Translations under genes and position numbers: made by a program
Shown here: positions 17,122 to 25,471 of the stretch, piece after piece
Position numbering within the stretch: position 1 is the stretch's first letter
Layout of the letters: each line of letters starts with the position of its first letter
The notes under the pieces: generated by a model
Seen by the model: the letters and a program-made list of their open reading frames with translations, nothing else
Told to the model about the DNA's origin: nothing
The model's database searches: none
From: Micromonospora sp. MP36
Lineage (GTDB): Bacteria; Actinomycetota; Actinomycetes; Mycobacteriales; Micromonosporaceae
DNA: 64,000 bases
Assembly: GCF_008119785.1 (NCBI RefSeq)
Contig: NZ_VSFA01000037.1
Span: 1-64,000, forward strand
Direction: 5' to 3'

Positions 17122-18579
17122 CTAGAAGGTGACGCCGACGTCGTCGGGCACCGCATGGGTATCCGGTCGGCCTTCACTGATGTCCTGGTACACCTGCGGC
17201 CGCGACCGCCGCAGCGCACCGGCCCACGCGCTCCCGCCGATCGCGGCAGCCGCGATGATCAGAGGCAGCAGGTAGGGAGACAGCGACCCCGGCGCGGTAC
17301 CCAACAGCGACCCCACGTTGATCACCATCGCGCCGAGGACTACCGCGCCCAGGACCACGCCGCACAGCGGCGCGACGACCGACGTGCCGACCCCCACATC
17401 GGACAGCAGCCCCCGCCGCGCGCCGATCGCCGCGACCGAGGCGGCCAGCAGCAGGCACAGCAGGCCGAGCGCGCCCAGCGTCGACAGCCAGGTGAACAGG
17501 CTGGCCACCGGGTCGGCGTGCAGCGCCGCGAAGACGACCACGACCACCGCGGCGATCCCGGTCTGAAGCAGCGACCCACCAACCGGGGCACTGACCCGGG
17601 TGCCGCTGCCCGAGCGGGCCAGCGCCGCCGGCAGCACCCCCTCGCGTGCCATAGCGAACGCATAGCGAGCCACCACGTTGTGGAAGGCCAGCAGCGACGC
17701 GACAATCGCGAAGATCAGCATCATCTGCGCCAGCGGCGTCATGAACCCACCGAGACGCTGCTCCATCACCGCAAACGGCAGGCCACCGTCCGGGTCACCC
17801 GCGACCGCGGCCACCTTGTCCGGGCCGACGGCAACTCCCATAGCCCACGCCGCCACGGCATACAGGACGGTCAGGAACAGCACGCCGGCGAACACCGCCC
17901 GGGTCACCGCCCGGTCGTCGCGGCTCTCCTCGCCGAAGCTCGCGGGCACATCCACACCCATCAGCGCGGCCAGGCACAGCGCAACCGCACCACCGATCCC
18001 GGGGACCCCGAGCCCGGAGATCGCGAACCCGTCCCACGACAGCGTGCCCCCGGCCGGGTCGGCCATCGCCGACGCCACGAACAGCACGATGATCACCAGC
18101 GAGCCTGCCAGGACGGTTGCCAGCACCACCGTGGACAATGCGACGGCCCGCACACCGAGCACCGCCACCAGGATCAGAGCGACGCCCGCCCACGCCCACC
18201 AGCTCCCACCGGCCGAGCCGGCCAAAGTGGCGCCGAGTAGCCCGTACAGGCTGATCTGGATGGCGTTGTACGCCACCAGCGCGACCGCGCCGCCGGCCAC
18301 ACCCCACCGCCGGCTTATCCCCCGGGTGAGGATGGCGTAGTAAGCGGCAGCATGAGGAACCCGCCGTGACATGGCGGTGTACCCGACGAGCAGTAGCGCG
18401 ACCACGCCACCGACGAGCAGGAACACCAGCGGCACGCTGGACACTTGCGTGCTGGCGTAAGTGGCCACGATACCGCCGACCAGCACCACCATCGGTGCCG
18501 ATGCCGCAGCGCCGAACACGCCCATCCCCCACGCGCTCAGCGTCCTCCGCGCCAGCGCCACCTGCACATGCATGCTCAC
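17122..18579 (-). CDS. APC-family amino acid/amine permease
   Basis: 485 residues from GTG 18579; this start overlaps the TGA of the gene upstream (GTGA) and follows GGGGGAGG. The frame extends further upstream but overlaps that gene. About twelve hydrophobic helices are visible, beginning MGVFGAAASAPMVVLVGGIV, and helix 5-6 carries GVDVPASFGEESRDDRAVTR, the typical APC superfamily loop. It belongs in the cytoplasmic membrane. Coupling with a PLP decarboxylase suggests amino acid uptake or amino acid/amine exchange; substrate is not determined by sequence. Confidence 0.85.
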   Translation of the reverse strand: MSMHVQVALARRTLSAWGMGVFGAAASAPMVVLVGGIVATYASTQVSSVPLVFLLVGGVVALLLVGYTAMSRRVPHAAAYYAILTRGISRRWGVAGGAVALVAYNAIQISLYGLLGATLAGSAGGSWWAWAGVALILVAVLGVRAVALSTVVLATVLAGSLVIIVLFVASAMADPAGGTLSWDGFAISGLGVPGIGGAVALCLAALMGVDVPASFGEESRDDRAVTRAVFAGVLFLTVLYAVAAWAMGVAVGPDKVAAVAGDPDGGLPFAVMEQRLGGFMTPLAQMMLIFAIVASLLAFHNVVARYAFAMAREGVLPAALARSGSGTRVSAPVGGSLLQTGIAAVVVVVFAALHADPVASLFTWLSTLGALGLLCLLLAASVAAIGARRGLLSDVGVGTSVVAPLCGVVLGAVVLGAMVINVGSLLGTAPGSLSPYLLPLIIAAAAIGGSAWAGALRRSRPQVYQDISEGRPDTHAVPDDVGVTF

Positions 18580-18953
18580 CGCGCGCCTCCCCCGCCACGA
18601 GTCGCCTCGTTCGGGCACGACACGTGCTGGCAACCCGACCGGTCGTGCCGGCGCACATCAGCCTCGTTGAGCGGCACCACCAGCCACCGCGACGGGCGTA
18701 CCGGTCCCTGCCGCCAGAAACGCTCGTCGACGCGGATGCGCCGCCGCACCCTGCCCTTTCGAGCGGAGAAGCCCACCAGGTCATGGGTGCCATCGGGCCA
18801 TTCCCGACGGACCGCGTACCCCCACTTCAGCTCGGCTGCGGCGGGCGGGTCAACAGCTGACGCTCCTCCAGGGCGGGCATTCCTCCCCCAAAAAGACACA
18901 CGGGGCCGTCCGAGGTGGACATTTGCGGCGGCCGGGCCGGCATGGCTCAGCAT
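18576..18953 (-). CDS. Hypothetical small basic protein, first gene of decarboxylase operon
   Basis: 125 residues from ATG 18953, supported by GGAGGA seven bases upstream. The conserved-looking core is AAELKWGYAVRREWPDGTHD then LVGFSARKGRVRRRIRVDER and PSRWLVVPLNEADVRRHDR; a cysteine pair appears near the end (GCQHVSCPNE). It has no signal peptide or membrane helix. Its stop overlaps the permease start. I do not recognise a family. As the promoter-proximal gene it could be regulatory, but no helix-turn-helix is obvious. Confidence 0.6.
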   Translation of the reverse strand: MLSHAGPAAANVHLGRPRVSFWGRNARPGGASAVDPPAAAELKWGYAVRREWPDGTHDLVGFSARKGRVRRRIRVDERFWRQGPVRPSRWLVVPLNEADVRRHDRSGCQHVSCPNEATRGGGGAR

Positions 18954-19784
18954 GATGGGTTCCTCCGGAAGGGGCAGTGAAGCGCAAAAGGGGGTGGGTT
19001 ACCGACTGATCACAGGGGGTTCAAGGTCACATTGCTGGAGATCGTCTTTATCGGAACTCCACGGCTTCGGTGGAGGTGACTTCGGCTGGGCCAGCTGAGG
19101 GTGGGATGGTGTGGCTCACGGGGGCGCCCACCCGCCGGTCACCAGTGGCAACGCTGCCGGTCGTCAATGTTGGCTCGTTCCCGATCATTGGCAGGTTCCG
19201 CCGCGTTCCCCGCGTGTCCCCCGCGTGATCGCCCAGCCGGCGGGTATCGTCGCAGTGCCACATCTCTCCCATCCCCGTTGATGTTTTGCCTCTGGTCTCT
19301 GCCATACGGCCCGCACCGCATGGGAGTTCACATCTTTGACCCAAGACGGATCGCCGCTCGCAATACCGAGTGACGGCGCAAGACCGGGGCAGGGACGGCT
19401 TGACAGGGCACTTGTCCGAGGCGTACCCCTGATCGGCCTGCGCATCTCGCGAACCCGCCGCCCGTCGACGGCCTGTTCGACGTGGCCTTCGAGGCGGCCG
19501 ACGACGGCGGACTGGCGATCGCTGGTGGTGACGGCCGCTGTCTCGATGCGCGCGAGGTGGGGACTACATCCGTGGGTAGGGTGGATCAAACCCCGACGTT
19601 CGCGTGCTCACGGCCGATGGCGGCCACCATTTGACGCTGCTCGCCGACGTGGGGAGGCGCTTGTCCGTGATGTGCTGGTCACCGGCGAAACGCGGCGGCC
19701 ACCTCACCCCCGCGACCTGCACCACGCCCTGGCCCAGGCCCGTGAGGGCCCGGGCGCATTACCCAAGCCGGGTGGCGGTGCTGG
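18954..19784. other. Gene-poor stretch with probable gene debris
   Basis: About 830 bases with no gene I can support. Open frames exist on both strands but their composition is that of shadows. Short protein-like pieces appear, such as VDGLFDVAFEAADDGGLAIA on the plus strand near 19460-19520, without start, length or known relatives. The promoter of the minus-strand decarboxylase operon should lie just above 18953. Confidence 0.4.
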
Positions 19785-20000
19785 TCAGCGGGGGCGCAGC
19801 GCTGAAGTTCGAACAGGTCGAACAGGCGACGTCGGGTGTCGCTCATATCGGTGAGCAGGCGCTGGGCGCAGTTCGGCCTTGCCACAGTCGTGGAACATCG
19901 CGTCCGTCCGCGCGGTCAGGCAGGCGTGGAACTCCCGCCGGAACGCCGCCAGCTCCCCGAAGGCGGCAGCAGAAACGGCATCATGCACACTGATCACCAA
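19785..20000 (-). pseudogene. N-terminal scrap of an IS701-like transposase
   Basis: The minus strand begins VISVHDAVSAAAFGELAAFR then REFHACLTARTDAMF, resembling the N-terminus of IS701/IS4-type transposases of actinomycetes. After about 36 residues the sequence changes character and the frame ends, so only the 5' end of the gene remains. An inverted repeat lies immediately upstream (20001-20059). No catalytic DDE residue is present. Confidence 0.45.
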
Positions 20001-20059
20001 GACAGCCCCTGGTATTGATCCTCTTCCCTCGACAAGAAGATGATCGACCAGGGGCTGTC
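20001..20059. repeat. 13-bp perfect inverted repeat
   Basis: GACAGCCCCTGGT at 20001-20013 and ACCAGGGGCTGTC at 20047-20059 are perfect reverse complements 33 bases apart. One arm precedes the transposase scrap, so these are most simply two inward IS ends or an IS end next to its target; a transcript hairpin is the alternative. Confidence 0.6.
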
Positions 20060-20094
20060 GACATGATCAGCCGGGGTACCCACGGACACGCCAC

Positions 20095-20170
20095 AGGGTC
20101 GGGTCGCCCAGGGCATCGCAGCCCTGGGCTCCCACGGAACCGTGCGTAACAGTCGCCCGTTACACGGCTC
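20095..20170 (-). ncRNA. Group II intron 3' end: domain V and domain VI
   Basis: On the minus strand 20170-20137 reads GAGCCGTGTAAC, GGGCGACT, GTTACGCACGGTTC (34 bases). This is group II intron domain V: the GAGCCGU/ACGGUUC basal stem, an inner stem capped by a GCGA tetraloop, the two-base CG bulge and the AGC catalytic triad. It is followed by a hairpin (about 20135-20095, GGGAGCCCAGGGC ... GCCCTGGGCGACCC) in the place of domain VI. It lies just after the maturase stop, the normal arrangement. Domains I-IV are not seen. Confidence 0.8.
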
Positions 20171-20173
20171 TTC

Positions 20174-20337
20174 TCATCCTTTCCAGAGGCAATGGCTCTC
20201 CCAGGCCCAGTGCCGGAACAGGCCGGGGTCTCGATCGAGGATCCCGGTCCACCAGGCTTTGAACCGTTTGAGGGAGCGCAGCCGTTTGTATTTCTTCCGG
20301 GCCCAGCGCGCCAGGTAGGTGCTGTGATGTGGATCGG
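20174..20337 (-). pseudogene. ltrA: C-terminus of group II intron reverse transcriptase/maturase
   Basis: The minus strand reads TYLARWARKKYKRLRSLKRF then KAWWTGILDRDPGLFRHWAW and stops at 20174, the characteristic C-terminal maturase end of intron-encoded proteins (WARRKYKR...RRDPxLFxHW). Upstream of about 20337 the sequence becomes an IS5-family element; the reverse-transcriptase core and the intron 5' part are absent. A dead remnant. Confidence 0.75.
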
Positions 20338-21255
20338 TTACCAGGTGATCATGCGGTCGGATACCAGGCCGGCGACCGCGTCGATGGTCTCGGGTAGTAG
20401 CTCACGGCGGCCGGTGAAGCGTTGAAGCTGCCGCCACCACTTCAGCTCCGCGATGGCGTGTTCGACCGGGATGCGTTGTGAGGAATGGTGTTTACGCTCT
20501 GCTTCCCACGCGTGCTGACGTGCGGGTGGTGCGCCGGGGCGTAGTTTCAGCGGCGGAGCGGTGACCTGGTCGGGGTGGTCCTTGGCCAGGCCTTGATAGC
20601 CGGCGTCGACGAGCACCGTCACCTGCGGGTAGGCGTTCAGCAGGGCGTCGATGCCCTCGACGCGGGCGGCGGTGGTGTCGTGCATCCGGCCTGGCCGGTG
20701 TCCACCGCACCACAGGGTCGCCCCGTGCTCGTCGGCTACCACGGTGGCCTTGATCGTGTTCTGCTTCGCCTTGCCCGACACAAACGCCTTGCGGCCAGGC
20801 CGGCCTGCGCGGGGCCGGCGGACCCGGATCTCGGTGGCGTCCAGCCGCAGTGTCACACCCTCCGCGGCGGCATAGGCGAACACATCCGCCAGGGTGCGCA
20901 GCCGGATCCCGCTCGGGCGGGCGAACCCGCGACGGGCCAACAAGGGCCGCACCTGCCCGATCGCCCGAGTCACGGTCGAGCGGTCCACCCCGAACGCCAC
21001 CGCCAGGGCCTCGTGCGGCACCCCCAGACGCAGATGAGCGAGGGTGACGACAAGCCGATCAGTGAACCGCAGCGTCAAACGCCGCCCGGCTCCAGCCGCC
21101 CGCCGCCGGTGGCCACCCCGACGGGTATACAGCCTGCCCTCTCGCCCGGCCAGCCACACCACACGCAGCTCGGTTCGTAGCAGATGCAGATGCCGGCGGG
21201 AAATCCCGGTGAACGCGGGATGACTGAACACACGACGCGCCCACCGGATCGACAT
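20338..21255 (-). CDS. IS5-family DDE transposase
   Basis: 305 residues and apparently intact. The N-terminal helix-turn-helix part includes HEALAVAFGVDRSTVTRAIG. The DDE catalytic residues appear in order in VTLRLDATEIRVRRPRAG, VTVLVDAGYQGLAKDHP and QRIPVEHAIAELKWWRQLQ. It cuts and joins insertion sequence ends. Imperfect end similarity (AGGTGATCAT near 20341-20351 and the inverted AGGTGATGAT near 21265-21274) suggests terminal repeats just outside the gene. It abuts the group II intron tail, so it inserted into the intron or a deletion joined them. Confidence 0.85.
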   Translation of the reverse strand: MSIRWARRVFSHPAFTGISRRHLHLLRTELRVVWLAGREGRLYTRRGGHRRRAAGAGRRLTLRFTDRLVVTLAHLRLGVPHEALAVAFGVDRSTVTRAIGQVRPLLARRGFARPSGIRLRTLADVFAYAAAEGVTLRLDATEIRVRRPRAGRPGRKAFVSGKAKQNTIKATVVADEHGATLWCGGHRPGRMHDTTAARVEGIDALLNAYPQVTVLVDAGYQGLAKDHPDQVTAPPLKLRPGAPPARQHAWEAERKHHSSQRIPVEHAIAELKWWRQLQRFTGRRELLPETIDAVAGLVSDRMITW

Positions 21256-21297
21256 CCGGAGATCATCACCTACGTTGGATAGCCGCCACCGGCCGTC

Positions 21298-22773
21298 CTA
21301 TTGCGCACAAGATCGTTGGCGTTCGTCCGTCGACGCCCTTCTGCGGCGCATGAAGGCGATCAGGGCCGCACCGACGGAGATCATCAGGACTCCGATGGAG
21401 CTGATCCGGGCGGTCATCGAACCCGTTGTCGGCAGCTTTTCGCAGGTGCCCGGGTCCTCGTACTCACCGATCAGCTTGTAGTCGTAGCCGGGAAACACCA
21501 CATTGACGACGCGCCCTCGTCCGGAGGCGAAGACGATCGTCTCCTCTTCCCCATCGGAGGCCGTGACCTTTTTCTCCTGCGTTCCATAGGTCGCGACCAC
21601 CTCCATCGGCGGCATTCCCTGACCGGGATGGGTGACGGTCACCTTCAGTGCGGTGCAGGTCGACTCGGTGGACATCGTGGGCAGCCCGCAGGTCGAGGGC
21701 CGCGACCAGAGATAACGAGCGACTTCCTTGCCCCGCTCGGCCACGACGATCTGGCCGACGCTTGCCGGCATCGGCAATTCCACCGACTTTCCCGCGGGCA
21801 CCTTGATGGCACGGTCCACACCGGTCGCGGTGACCCGGAACGTCACCGGATAGTGGCCACCGCTGAGATGGACGTCGAACGACCCGTCGCAGGCCGGCGC
21901 AAAGGTGGCTTTCGGCTGTGCGCAGGACACGGCACCGCCGTTGTAGGCGCCGAGCGGGCCGGCGGAGCGGTTGCCGGGCTTGCCCTTGCTGCCCAGCTTC
22001 TTGTCGCCGTAGCGCTTGCCCTTTGCCACCATCGGCGTGATCAGCTCGCTCTTGCCACCCCAGACGAGGTCGACTTGGGTGTAGCACTTCGGCACGTCGA
22101 CCTTCAGCTCAACCTTACGGTGCCTGGCGTCGATCGCCGCGACGTCGTGGTCGTGCGCGTACTGCGGCCAACTCGCCTTGGCGCTCGGCGCGAAGTAGGA
22201 AACAAGGAGAAACTCCTGCTCCTGGTCCTTGCACAGTGGCAGGTCACCGGCGAGCTCGACCGTCGCGCGGCCCTTTGCACCGTCGAACGTATGCTTGTAC
22301 GTCGCCTGTGCCATGCCGACGCATTGCGGCGTCTCCTTGCACGTCCCCTTGAGGCCAGCGGCGCGGCCAGAGTCGGTGCTGGAGATGCCGGTCCGGTCGC
22401 CGTTGCGCTCAAACCAGGTCGCTGACACCGTCAGGGTGGCACTCGTCGTCGTGCCCGGCACCCGCTGCACGCCGGTCACCACGCCTTTCGGACCGTCGCC
22501 GTCAGTATCGGCGCTGATCGCGCTGCCCACCTTGATCCCATCGATTGGCGCCTGCGGCCGCGCGACGAGCTTGGTGATCTGGGCGTATCTGTTCTCCCAG
22601 CTGCCGTTGTTCACCTGCCAGGTGATCTCATAGGTGCCGTCCGGCTGGCACACTGCCGTCCCACTGACCTCGGTGTGATGCGCTGCGGCGGGGCTCGCCG
22701 CCACCAGCACCGCGAGCATGCCGAGCAGCATGCTGCCCGCCAAGGAAAGCAGCTTTCGGAGGGGTCTGTTCAC
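21298..22773 (-). CDS. LPXTG-anchored secreted surface protein
   Basis: 491 residues from GTG 22773, where a signal peptide begins (VNRPLRKLLSLAGSMLLGML then AVLVAASPAAAHH) with GGAG upstream. The mature part holds several cysteine-containing Ig-like segments (SGTAVCQPDGTYEITWQVNN; ACDGSFDVHLSGGHYPVTFR; TCTALKVTVTHPGQG). The C-terminus is a sortase signal: LPTTG, a hydrophobic helix and a RRRR tail. Sortase would link it to peptidoglycan. The protein is related in layout to actinomycete surface proteins of unknown function. Its C-terminal end lies 40 bases from the IS5 transposase gene. Confidence 0.85.
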   Translation of the reverse strand: MNRPLRKLLSLAGSMLLGMLAVLVAASPAAAHHTEVSGTAVCQPDGTYEITWQVNNGSWENRYAQITKLVARPQAPIDGIKVGSAISADTDGDGPKGVVTGVQRVPGTTTSATLTVSATWFERNGDRTGISSTDSGRAAGLKGTCKETPQCVGMAQATYKHTFDGAKGRATVELAGDLPLCKDQEQEFLLVSYFAPSAKASWPQYAHDHDVAAIDARHRKVELKVDVPKCYTQVDLVWGGKSELITPMVAKGKRYGDKKLGSKGKPGNRSAGPLGAYNGGAVSCAQPKATFAPACDGSFDVHLSGGHYPVTFRVTATGVDRAIKVPAGKSVELPMPASVGQIVVAERGKEVARYLWSRPSTCGLPTMSTESTCTALKVTVTHPGQGMPPMEVVATYGTQEKKVTASDGEEETIVFASGRGRVVNVVFPGYDYKLIGEYEDPGTCEKLPTTGSMTARISSIGVLMISVGAALIAFMRRRRASTDERQRSCAQ

Positions 22774-22879
22774 GTCAGTCACTCCACAGATGGAAGGGAT
22801 GGTTTCGGGGTCCGGCGCCTCGGCGGCGGCGCCGCACCCTTGGCGTCCCTGTGTGCACGTGCTGCAGGACGTGCATGGA

Positions 22880-23200
22880 TCACCCTGTGGCGAAGTTGAT
22901 ATGAAAGGTTTCTGTCGATGATCGACCGCGCGGTCCACGGCCGCGGAGCACCGCCAGCCGCGCGTAGCCCCAGTCACCGCAGTCGGCAACCGTCCGCAGC
23001 GCCCACCGCATGCGCTCTGCGGCTTCCTCCGGATGCTCACCGAACTGGTACGCGACCTCGGCCACGCGGCCGGAGACCCGGCGGCGCACGAGTTCGCCAG
23101 CGATTGCCCGGCGCACCTGCTGGCGATCGGGATGCTGCGACGGCTGTAGCGCCGACGCGAACAGAGCTTCGGCGAGCATCACGGTCTGGTGCCTCAGCAT
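22880..23200 (-). CDS. Conserved small protein, third gene of WhiB operon
   Basis: 106 residues. It starts MLRHQTVMLAEALFASALQP and contains RQQVRRAIAGELVRRRVSGR then VAEVAYQFGEHPEEAAERMR, an alpha-helical composition with no membrane segment. The start has GGAGG upstream and lies four bases after the acetyltransferase stop, so it belongs to that operon. Similar small proteins occur in actinomycetes near regulators, but no function is known to me. Confidence 0.7.
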   Translation of the reverse strand: MLRHQTVMLAEALFASALQPSQHPDRQQVRRAIAGELVRRRVSGRVAEVAYQFGEHPEEAAERMRWALRTVADCGDWGYARLAVLRGRGPRGRSSTETFHINFATG

Positions 23201-23204
23201 TGCG

Positions 23205-23807
23205 TCACCTCCTCAATGCCGGCCAGGCACCGCGATCCCCGGTGCGCCCCACCGAACCGTCCCGCCGCGGCAGATCGCGGCCGAAAATGGCGAACGCACG
23301 CGGGTCGCCGGGATAGCGCAGCCCGCGGCGCAGGTCACGGAAGCCCATCCGCCGATACAGCCGCCACGCCCGCGACCGCTCCTCGGTTGTCTCCGCCGTC
23401 GACAGCACCGCCGTCCGCGTCCCGGCCGATGACAGCATGCCGCGCAGCATTGCCTCACCCAGCCCTCTGCCCTGGCAGGCCGGGCGGACCTGTAGCTCCG
23501 ATACGGTGCAGGCGTCGTCGAGCCACTGCCTGCGATCGGCGACGACTGGCATCGCACCGGCCACCCAGTCCCGCCACCACTGGCCGGGCCGACACAGGTA
23601 GCCGTAGCCGAACCCGACGATGTCGGCCAGCGGCCCCAGAGTGGCCACCGCCCGGAACCCAGGCATCGTCAGGTCCTCGATCAGCTGCCGACGGCTGCCT
23701 TCCCGCATCGCCGGGGAACAGCCCATCGCCTCAGCAAGGACATCGATCGCCTCGTCCGCCCGGGTGGCGAGCTGCTCGGGCGTCCACACGACCAGGCAGG
23801 CCCTCAT
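23205..23807 (-). CDS. GNAT-family N-acetyltransferase
   Basis: 200 residues from ATG 23807, whose ATGA overlaps the WhiB stop. The acetyl-CoA binding motif is visible in SELQVRPACQGRGLGEAMLR (the Q/RxxGxG/A pattern) and the C-terminal GNAT part in SRAWRLYRRMGFRDLRRGLR. The N-terminal 60 residues are helical. It would acetylate an amine on a small molecule or protein; the substrate is unknown. Coupling to a WhiB-like regulator on one side and a small helical protein on the other suggests a three-gene unit. Confidence 0.85.
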   Translation of the reverse strand: MRACLVVWTPEQLATRADEAIDVLAEAMGCSPAMREGSRRQLIEDLTMPGFRAVATLGPLADIVGFGYGYLCRPGQWWRDWVAGAMPVVADRRQWLDDACTVSELQVRPACQGRGLGEAMLRGMLSSAGTRTAVLSTAETTEERSRAWRLYRRMGFRDLRRGLRYPGDPRAFAIFGRDLPRRDGSVGRTGDRGAWPALRR

Positions 23808-24145
23808 CGCATCCGGCACCGGTACCTCCGACAGGTCGGGCAGTGGCGGCTGACCGTCGACTGGGTGAAGGCCACCGGGCGGCTGCCGCACGCCTCACAG
23901 ATCAGCGACAGAAACTGCCGGCCACTCCTGCTGTAGGTGAACCAGGACGCGCCCCGGACCACGCCGACGTCACCACAGTGAATGGCGTCCTCGAGGCATT
24001 GATCGCGCACGGGGCAGACGATGCAGCGGTGCACGGCTTGCTGCCACATCAGCCGGGACTCGGACCACCACGACGGGTCCAGCCCCCTGCATTCGGCTTG
24101 CTCCCACCACGACCGGTGGGGCTTCGTGATTTGAAGTGCCGTCAT
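23804..24145 (-). CDS. WhiB-family iron-sulfur regulator with extra C-terminal zinc ribbon
   Basis: 113 residues from ATG 24145 (MTALQITKPHRSWWEQAECR). The four cluster ligands are Cys19, Cys41, Cys44 and Cys50 (HRCIVCPVRDQC). The usual GVWGG turn is altered to GVVRGASW (61-68). Beyond it lies an unusual tail with Cys83-x2-Cys86 and Cys102-x2-Cys105 (ICEACGSRPVAF, SRHCPTCRRYRC), the spacing of a zinc ribbon, where WhiB proteins normally have a short basic AT-hook. It probably binds a 4Fe-4S cluster and controls transcription with a sigma factor. Confidence 0.8.
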   Translation of the reverse strand: MTALQITKPHRSWWEQAECRGLDPSWWSESRLMWQQAVHRCIVCPVRDQCLEDAIHCGDVGVVRGASWFTYSRSGRQFLSLICEACGSRPVAFTQSTVSRHCPTCRRYRCRMR

Positions 24146-24226
24146 ACTCTCCAATACGGGCAGGACCAGCCCGTGGATCAGTTCAGTTCGATTCCGGGCG
24201 CGTCGGCGTTCGTAGCGCGATGCACG

Positions 24227-24438
24227 CGAGCGAGAGGAGACGCCGATGGTGCCCGCAGCAGAGCGCGACAACCATCGACCGCGCAGGTGAGGAAGCTGCG
24301 GCCTGCCACGCGCCAGGGTTCACCGAGGTGAGACCGGTCTCCGACGGGTCGCCGCACAGACCCGTCCTCGGCCGGCACATGTGGATCGACATCACGGAAC
24401 GGCGATCGCACCCGCCGGCCGGTCTGAACCTCGACGGA
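24227..24438 (+). repeat. 212-bp repeated sequence, copy 1
   Basis: This stretch begins CGAGCGAGAGGAGACGCCGA and ends at GAACCTCGACGGA. It is repeated in the same orientation at 29210-29421 with the same total length and roughly five of six bases identical by eye. It contains GAGAGGAGACGCCGATGGTG, a ribosome-binding site followed by a 14-codon frame that stops at the same place in both copies. It is not part of any gene I recognise. The surrounding 24146-24817 has no supported gene. Confidence 0.75.
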
Positions 24439-24817
24439 TTGGACATGGCCGGACACCGATGGCGGGTCGGGCCGCACCCGGACCGATACGAATCAGCGAT
24501 CGCCGCCTTGCGCTCAGTCCAGTCCGGAGGCCGGTGCCAGCGTCTCGGCCAGGAACCGCAGCCGAACCCGATCCTGGAACGACTTGCCTCCCTCGTGCGC
24601 GTTGAAGGGCAGTAATAATTCGTATACGTAAGCACCTTGACGTCGCCCGCATCACGGTCGAAGACCGGCGCTCAGACCGGTTAGACTCAGCCAACTCCTG
24701 ACACCACTGTCAGTAGCGTTTTCGCGCTGTCCCCGCATCATCCGCCACTGTGTTGTACTGCGCCCGCGCCCACCACCCGGCGCCCTCACCGACCCGCCGT
24801 CCACACAGGAGGTTTTT

Positions 24818-25003
24818 ATGGTCAACGGCCGGCTTGCATCCGCCCTCAGCCGTCGAACCCTGTTGACCGCTGGTGCTGGCGTCGGCGCTGCGGCACTGGC
24901 AGTCATCTATATGGACCTCTTGAAGGCCCAGCCCTGGGATGGCGCGGGAGTCGCCGCCGGCCCGCCGGAAGCGCGACGATGGCCGCTTCAGTTCTGGCGG
25001 TGA
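24818..25003 (+). CDS. Small membrane-associated protein
   Basis: 61 residues starting MVNGRLASALSRRTLLTAGA then GVGAAALAVIYMDLLKAQPW. A strong AGGAGG lies six bases before the ATG. The N-terminus has a twin-arginine-like SRRTLL before a short hydrophobic stretch, so it may be exported or inserted into the membrane. It overlaps the start of the membrane-protein remnant at 24979 by 25 bases, which suggests they were one operon. Confidence 0.4.
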   Translation: MVNGRLASALSRRTLLTAGAGVGAAALAVIYMDLLKAQPWDGAGVAAGPPEARRWPLQFWR

Positions 25004-25470
25004 TCGTCGGCTGGCTGCTCGCGGTCCTCGTCGCGCCGCGGTTCGTCCTTTCCCCGATCTGGCGGACCGTCGTGTTCTCTTGCCACCTCGCCTGCCTCGT
25101 GGTGGGATTCGGAGCGGTGCTGACCGTGAACTGGTTCAGTCTCCGGTGGCTGCTGGGCCGCGAATCGATCGGTGCCGTCATTACCACCGCACGTGGTGCT
25201 CACCCACTCATCTGGTCGGCCCTGGTGGGCCTGCTGGTCACCGGCGCAGCGCTGGGGCCGGACACCTCATCCGGACTTGGTCTGAGTCAAGCTGCTCGCC
25301 GTGCTGGGGGTTTGTATCAACAAACTCTTGCTGGGCCGGATCGGCGATCGGCTCGGCGGCGGCAGCAGCCCGCCCAGGTCCGCCCTGATAGCCGGCGTCG
25401 TCGGGGCCGCCGTATCCCAACTCGGCTGGTTGACCGCCACACTTGTCGGCGTTTGGAACGGTCAAGATTG
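24979..25470 (+). pseudogene. Polytopic membrane protein, frameshifted
   Basis: Frame one encodes three hydrophobic helices (SVLAVIVGWLLAVLVAPRF, WRTVVFSCHLACLVVGFGAV, LIWSALVGLLVTGAALG) up to about 25285. A second frame then continues the membrane protein with KLLAVLGVCINKLLLGRIGD and SALIAGVVGAAVSQLGWLTA then TLVGVWNG. The join near 25280-25295 needs a one-base shift. The 3' end also meets the convergent LAL regulator stop at 25472. Most likely a broken gene, or a single sequencing error. Confidence 0.55.
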
Positions 25471-25471
25471 G

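Noticed and set aside
19048..19344. Minus-strand small protein MAETRGKTSTGMGEMWHC...
   Set aside because: Composition is borderline and no ribosome-binding site or relatives are recognised; left as unassigned DNA.
19336..19854. Plus-strand 172-codon frame
   Set aside because: Arg/Pro-rich shadow-like composition; it runs antisense to the IS701-like scrap near its end.
24183..24635. Minus-strand open frame over repeat copy 1 as a gene
   Set aside because: No family resemblance, no good start, and the second copy does not keep the same frame open with similar ends.
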